Assembly: GCA_037718865.1 (NCBI GenBank)
Contig: JBBJMP010000001.1
Span: 186,001-250,000 of the forward strand
From: JADCRZ01 sp037718865
GTDB lineage: Bacteria; Bacteroidota; Bacteroidia; Chitinophagales; Chitinophagaceae
DNA: 64,000 bases
Direction: 5' to 3'
The position numbers and the translations under genes were made by a program. A model generated the notes under the pieces. The model was given only the letters and a program-made list of their open reading frames with translations, did not search any database and had not been told where the DNA came from. Numbering within the stretch: the stretch's first letter is position 1; every line of letters begins with the position of its first letter. This document shows positions 61,288 to 64,000 of the stretch, piece by piece.

Positions 61288-61307
61288 AAATCCTCGAATC
61301 TGCAGCT
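61288..61307. repeat. Short-word repeat, family A (degenerate)
   Basis: AAATCCTCGAATCTGCAGCT in the 248-bp gap between the SAM hydrolase-like gene and the GlcG-like gene. It matches the family A word with three or so changes. No opposite arm is evident nearby. Confidence 0.45.
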
Positions 61308-61363
61308 GGTTTGTAACCACAGGTTCGAAGACCAGCATGATTAAATAGTCCTTCAGTATATCT

Positions 61364-61765
61364 TTAACCTATAGCATCTGCTCCCGCTTTTGCCACCAGG
61401 TGATCATTTTCTACGATACTGCCGGATACGCCTATTCCACCGATGACCGCGCCATGTTCGTTTTTTATGGGGATGCCACCTGGAAAACTGATCAGTCCTC
61501 CATTAGAGTGTTCAATGTTATACAACGAGCCTCCGGGTTGTGATAATTTTCCAATTTCTCCGGTTTCCATATCGAAGTATCTGGCGGTTTTGGCCTTCCT
61601 GATGGAAATATCCACCGATCCCAGCCAGGCCCCATCCATTCTTGAAAAGGCCTTTAAGTTAGCGCCTTCATCAACAATGGCTATATTCATTTTTACACTT
61701 AACTCTTTTGCTTTAAGTTTTGCTGCTTTAATGGCCATTTCTGCCTGTTCTAATGTAATGCTCAT
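61364..61765 (-). CDS. GlcG/HbpS-like heme-binding family protein
   Basis: A 133-residue protein of the GlcG/DUF336 family. SITLEQAEMAIKAAKLKAKEL is the N-terminal helix, IAIVDEGANLKAFSRMDGAWLGSVDIS, PGGIPIKNEHGAVIGGIGVSGS (in parts: GGIPIKNEHG and VIGGIGVSGS) complete the fold. Related proteins bind heme or act with glycolate oxidase; neither partner is nearby. It has no signal peptide. It is 152 bp after the sugar isomerase-like gene on the same strand. Confidence 0.88.
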   Translation of the reverse strand: MSITLEQAEMAIKAAKLKAKELSVKMNIAIVDEGANLKAFSRMDGAWLGSVDISIRKAKTARYFDMETGEIGKLSQPGGSLYNIEHSNGGLISFPGGIPIKNEHGAVIGGIGVSGSIVENDHLVAKAGADAIG

Positions 61766-61820
61766 GATTTGTTATTTTGATAAGTGAATGATATTGTTTT
61801 CAACCCCGGATCAAGTTTAT

Positions 61821-61906
61821 CTTCGTGAAAGTTTTGTGTTATGCTTCGTGTGCTTCGTGGTTAAAAAATAACCAGCAGTTGCAAAAGATTCACTAAGAAG
61901 CCACAA
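61821..61906. repeat. Inverted short-word repeat, family E (CTTCGTG words)
   Basis: CTTCGTGAAAGTTTTGTG then ATGCTTCGTGTGCTTCGTGG, three to four copies of a CTTCGTG word (61821-61860), are opposed by CACTAAGAAGCCACAA (61891-61906), separated by 30 bases. It lies in the gap between the sugar isomerase-like gene and the GlcG-like gene, both on the minus strand. Its build matches the other arrays but its word is different. Similar CTTCGTG/CACGAAG repeats occur in unrelated genomes, as I recall. Confidence 0.6.
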
Positions 61907-61916
61907 ATGGCATTCC

Positions 61917-62912
61917 CTATACAGTCTGTTTCAACCATGTTCTAAGGGTGGTAAGATCTTTACGCATGGCCGTCATTATTTCTTCTTTGCTTATAGTCAA
62001 TGTTTTACTGCCAGCACCGGCTCCGCCAAGAGGGTATTCAAAATGAAGTGATATCGGACCGGCAATTTTATACTTTCTGATCAATTCAAAATACAATTTA
62101 AAATCGACCATGCCTTCGCCCAATGGAACATTTTCTATCTGCCATTTACCTTCTTTTTTTACCCAGTGAAAGTCTTTTATGTCTATTGTTCTGATATGTG
62201 ATTGCAGCAATTTTAATCCGATGGGCCATGCATTTGCACCTTCTACCGTAGCATGCCTGATATCGTACTGACAGCCGAGCCATCGCGGATCTGAATGCTT
62301 AAGTACCATCCAGAGATCCCAGAGTGAGGCACCTAAATTAGTGCCCGAGTGATTTTGGTAAGCCCCGTGAATGTTGTACTTTTTATTGAGAACGGCTAGC
62401 TGATCAAGCGTTGTTTTAAACTTTTCCAGGTTTTTATCGATGCTCATATTGTCCTGGTAAGCAAACCATCCGGTACGGTAGTAACCAATTCCAAGTTTAC
62501 CGGCTGTCCGCAGTATTGCTTCGGTATGCGGATGCCCCGGATCATTAATGGCAGTGGTAAGCATATACACGTCAAGACCCGCTTTGCGCACGGCATCCAC
62601 TGCTCTTGGCAGATCTTCGGCGACTTTTTCGGGTAATACATGTCCTTCGGGCCGTACGGTCAGATCGATCCCGTCAAAGCCGATCGCGGCAGCAATTTTT
62701 GCCATTTCGGGGTAATCCGCCCAGTGCAGGTGTTTCGAAAATACGCAAATCTTACCTTGAGCATTATCGTTAGCCTGTCCCGGGAGTATCCGGTTATTAT
62801 TGACTGCATCCTGCCTGCCTTTTTCAACCCATTGGGGCAATCCGGGATAGATGGCAGAAGCGGCAAGCATTGATTTTATCAGAAATTCTTTTCTTGTTGG
62901 TCCGGCACTCAT
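61917..62912 (-). CDS. Exported sugar phosphate isomerase/epimerase-like protein
   Basis: A 331-residue protein with a Tat-like N-terminus (TRKEFLIKSMLAASA; Arg-Lys replaces the strict Arg-Arg) followed by an xylose-isomerase-like TIM barrel. GFDGIDLTVRPEGHVLPEKV, YNIHGAYQNHSGTNLG, LGCQYDIRHATVEG and IDIKDFHWVKKEGKWQ carry the metal ligands of the family. The substrate is unknown. It lies 56 bp after the MFS gene on the same strand, so it may act with that transporter. Confidence 0.85.
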   Translation of the reverse strand: MSAGPTRKEFLIKSMLAASAIYPGLPQWVEKGRQDAVNNNRILPGQANDNAQGKICVFSKHLHWADYPEMAKIAAAIGFDGIDLTVRPEGHVLPEKVAEDLPRAVDAVRKAGLDVYMLTTAINDPGHPHTEAILRTAGKLGIGYYRTGWFAYQDNMSIDKNLEKFKTTLDQLAVLNKKYNIHGAYQNHSGTNLGASLWDLWMVLKHSDPRWLGCQYDIRHATVEGANAWPIGLKLLQSHIRTIDIKDFHWVKKEGKWQIENVPLGEGMVDFKLYFELIRKYKIAGPISLHFEYPLGGAGAGSKTLTISKEEIMTAMRKDLTTLRTWLKQTV

Positions 62913-62968
62913 GTCTTAAATGTTTTTGGGTTATTCATAATGTGCGGCTGGCAGCAAGTGCCGGCTGG

Positions 62969-64000
62969 TCATTCCGTTTCTACATAATTGAGATCTTTAA
63001 GAAAAGTTTCATCTAAAAAGGTAAGGGCAATCAAAGCCAGTGCAAATGTAAATACCCCTATAGCAACCGCCCCGTAGATGATACCAAAATGATACTTCGC
63101 TTGTACAAACAGCGCCGATAACGGGATAACGGCTCCCCTTACAAAATTCGGTACACTGGTAGCTACTGTTGCACGCAGGTTGGTACCAAAAAGTTCAGCT
63201 GCTATGGTCACAAACAGGGCCCAGTAGCCGTTAGCGAATCCCAGACAGGCGCAGACGGCATAAAAGGCAGCTATCTTTTCCGTTGGATAAAGGAGGTAGA
63301 CCAATACAAACAGGAATGAAACGAGGATGAAAACCAGAATGATTTTTTTCCTGCTTTTAAAATACTGGCTTAGTAATCCGCTAAAAATATCACCAATCAC
63401 CTGCCCTGAAAAGGCAAACATGACTGCCTTGCCTGCTTCCACTGGTTCAGACAAACCCATTGCCTTACCAAATTCAGGGGAGAAAGTGATCAGTATTCCT
63501 ACCACGAACCAGATGGGCAGGCCGATAAGTATACATTTCAGGTATTTTAAAAATCGGGCCCGGTTATTAAAAAGCATGAAAATATTACCCCGGCTTATTT
63601 GTATCTTTTTTGCCTGTTCAAAAATGCCCGATTCAAAAACCCTTACCCGCAGGATGAGCAACAACAAACCTAAACCTCCGCCGACTATATAAGACAATCT
63701 CCATTCAAAAAGGTCGGCTACGAAGTAGGCAAGAATAGCCCCCATTACTCCCATAGTGGCGACAAGGGTAGTTCCGTAACCCCTTATCTGTTTAGGAAGT
63801 ATTTCTGCCACCAGGGTAATGCCAGCACCCAGTTCACCAGCCAGGCCAACTCCGGCGACAAAACGCAGGACGGCGTATTGTCCGAATGACGTAACAAATC
63901 CATTTGCGATGTTTGCCAGCGAATAAATTATGATTGATCCAAAGAGCACGGACAGCCTTCCTTTTTTATCTCCCAGGATACCCCATAATACACCGCCTAT
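62969..64000 (-). CDS. MFS transporter (5' end beyond window)
   Basis: Major facilitator superfamily transporter; the last 344 codons are visible, with the reading frame open to the right edge, so the N-terminal segment is missing. GGVLWGILGDKKGRLSVLFGS (in parts: GVLWGILGDKKGR and LSVLFGS) is the loop between helices 2 and 3, typical of MFS carriers. About ten further hydrophobic segments follow (e.g. FLKYLKCILIGLPIWFVVGI). Substrate is unknown; the sugar isomerase-like gene downstream suggests a sugar or related compound. No start codon is visible. Confidence 0.88.
   Translation of the reverse strand: MGGVLWGILGDKKGRLSVLFGSIIIYSLANIANGFVTSFGQYAVLRFVAGVGLAGELGAGITLVAEILPKQIRGYGTTLVATMGVMGAILAYFVADLFEWRLSYIVGGGLGLLLLILRVRVFESGIFEQAKKIQISRGNIFMLFNNRARFLKYLKCILIGLPIWFVVGILITFSPEFGKAMGLSEPVEAGKAVMFAFSGQVIGDIFSGLLSQYFKSRKKIILVFILVSFLFVLVYLLYPTEKIAAFYAVCACLGFANGYWALFVTIAAELFGTNLRATVATSVPNFVRGAVIPLSALFVQAKYHFGIIYGAVAIGVFTFALALIALTFLDETFLKDLNYVETE

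Noticed and set aside
1..64000. CRISPR arrays, tRNA or rRNA genes, insertion sequences
   Set aside because: The repeat arrays have no regular spacers of CRISPR type, and I saw no cloverleaf-like sequence, rRNA segment or transposase frame. Small RNAs cannot be excluded by eye.

Overview
This window looks like a chromosomal segment from a Bacteroidota genome, most probably a Chitinophagaceae-like member. The supporting signs are type IX secretion (T9SS) genes (porT, porU, porV, gldJ and a PorP/SprF-family gene), the bacillithiol gene bshA, a long MraY with an inserted segment, atpD-atpC apart from the other ATP synthase genes, DUF4292/DUF983/EI24 genes, and few strong Shine-Dalgarno sequences. 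I see no rRNA, tRNA, CRISPR array, transposase, integrase or prophage. Most of the window is housekeeping DNA; the unusual signals lie in the intergenic DNA and in two decayed genes.

Layout. 1-10371 (minus): the division and cell wall (dcw) cluster, read mraZ-rsmH-ftsL-ftsI-murE-mraY-murD-ftsW-murG, with murG running off the left edge. Three GTG-type MraZ boxes with exact 10-bp spacing precede mraZ. 10675-17506: queA, an orphan sensor kinase, yqgE, a doubtful small ORF, atpC, atpD and a YtxH/holin-like operon. 17710-23888: an acetyltransferase-like gene, dnaX, the pyruvate dehydrogenase E2 gene, a small membrane protein, and a VOC gene broken by an in-frame TAG. 23900-30793: porT, a TonB-dependent receptor plus PepSY protein, an SRPBCC gene with a beheaded ArsR remnant beside it, ubiE and engB. 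30808-49649: scattered metabolic and envelope genes, including GH31, adenine deaminase, an OYE reductase, msrC, anmK, upp, a PorP-like gene, an alkyladenine glycosylase, an RsmI-like methylase, an M28 peptidase, bshA, an EnvC-like protein, DUF4292 and dut. 49657-58814: ispF, porV, porU, gldJ, murF and DUF983. 58849-64000: a glycosyltransferase, a SAM hydrolase-like lipoprotein, a GlcG-like protein, a sugar isomerase-like protein and an MFS transporter running off the right edge.

How the genes fit together. The dcw genes and murF build lipid II and the divisome, and the EnvC-like protein probably regulates septal hydrolysis. PorT, PorV, PorU and GldJ belong to the T9SS that exports and anchors surface proteins. 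The TonB receptor and PepSY protein look like an iron or siderophore uptake cassette that now sits between ubiE and porT.

The least explained signal is a set of intergenic elements built from short, degenerate repeated words, often as inverted arms and often starting within a few bases of a stop or start codon. At least five word families occur at about fifteen loci. Other points worth checking are an A9 slippery run in dnaX exactly where a gamma-type truncation would be expected, the VOC nonsense codon, and the ArsR remnant at the ubiE junction.
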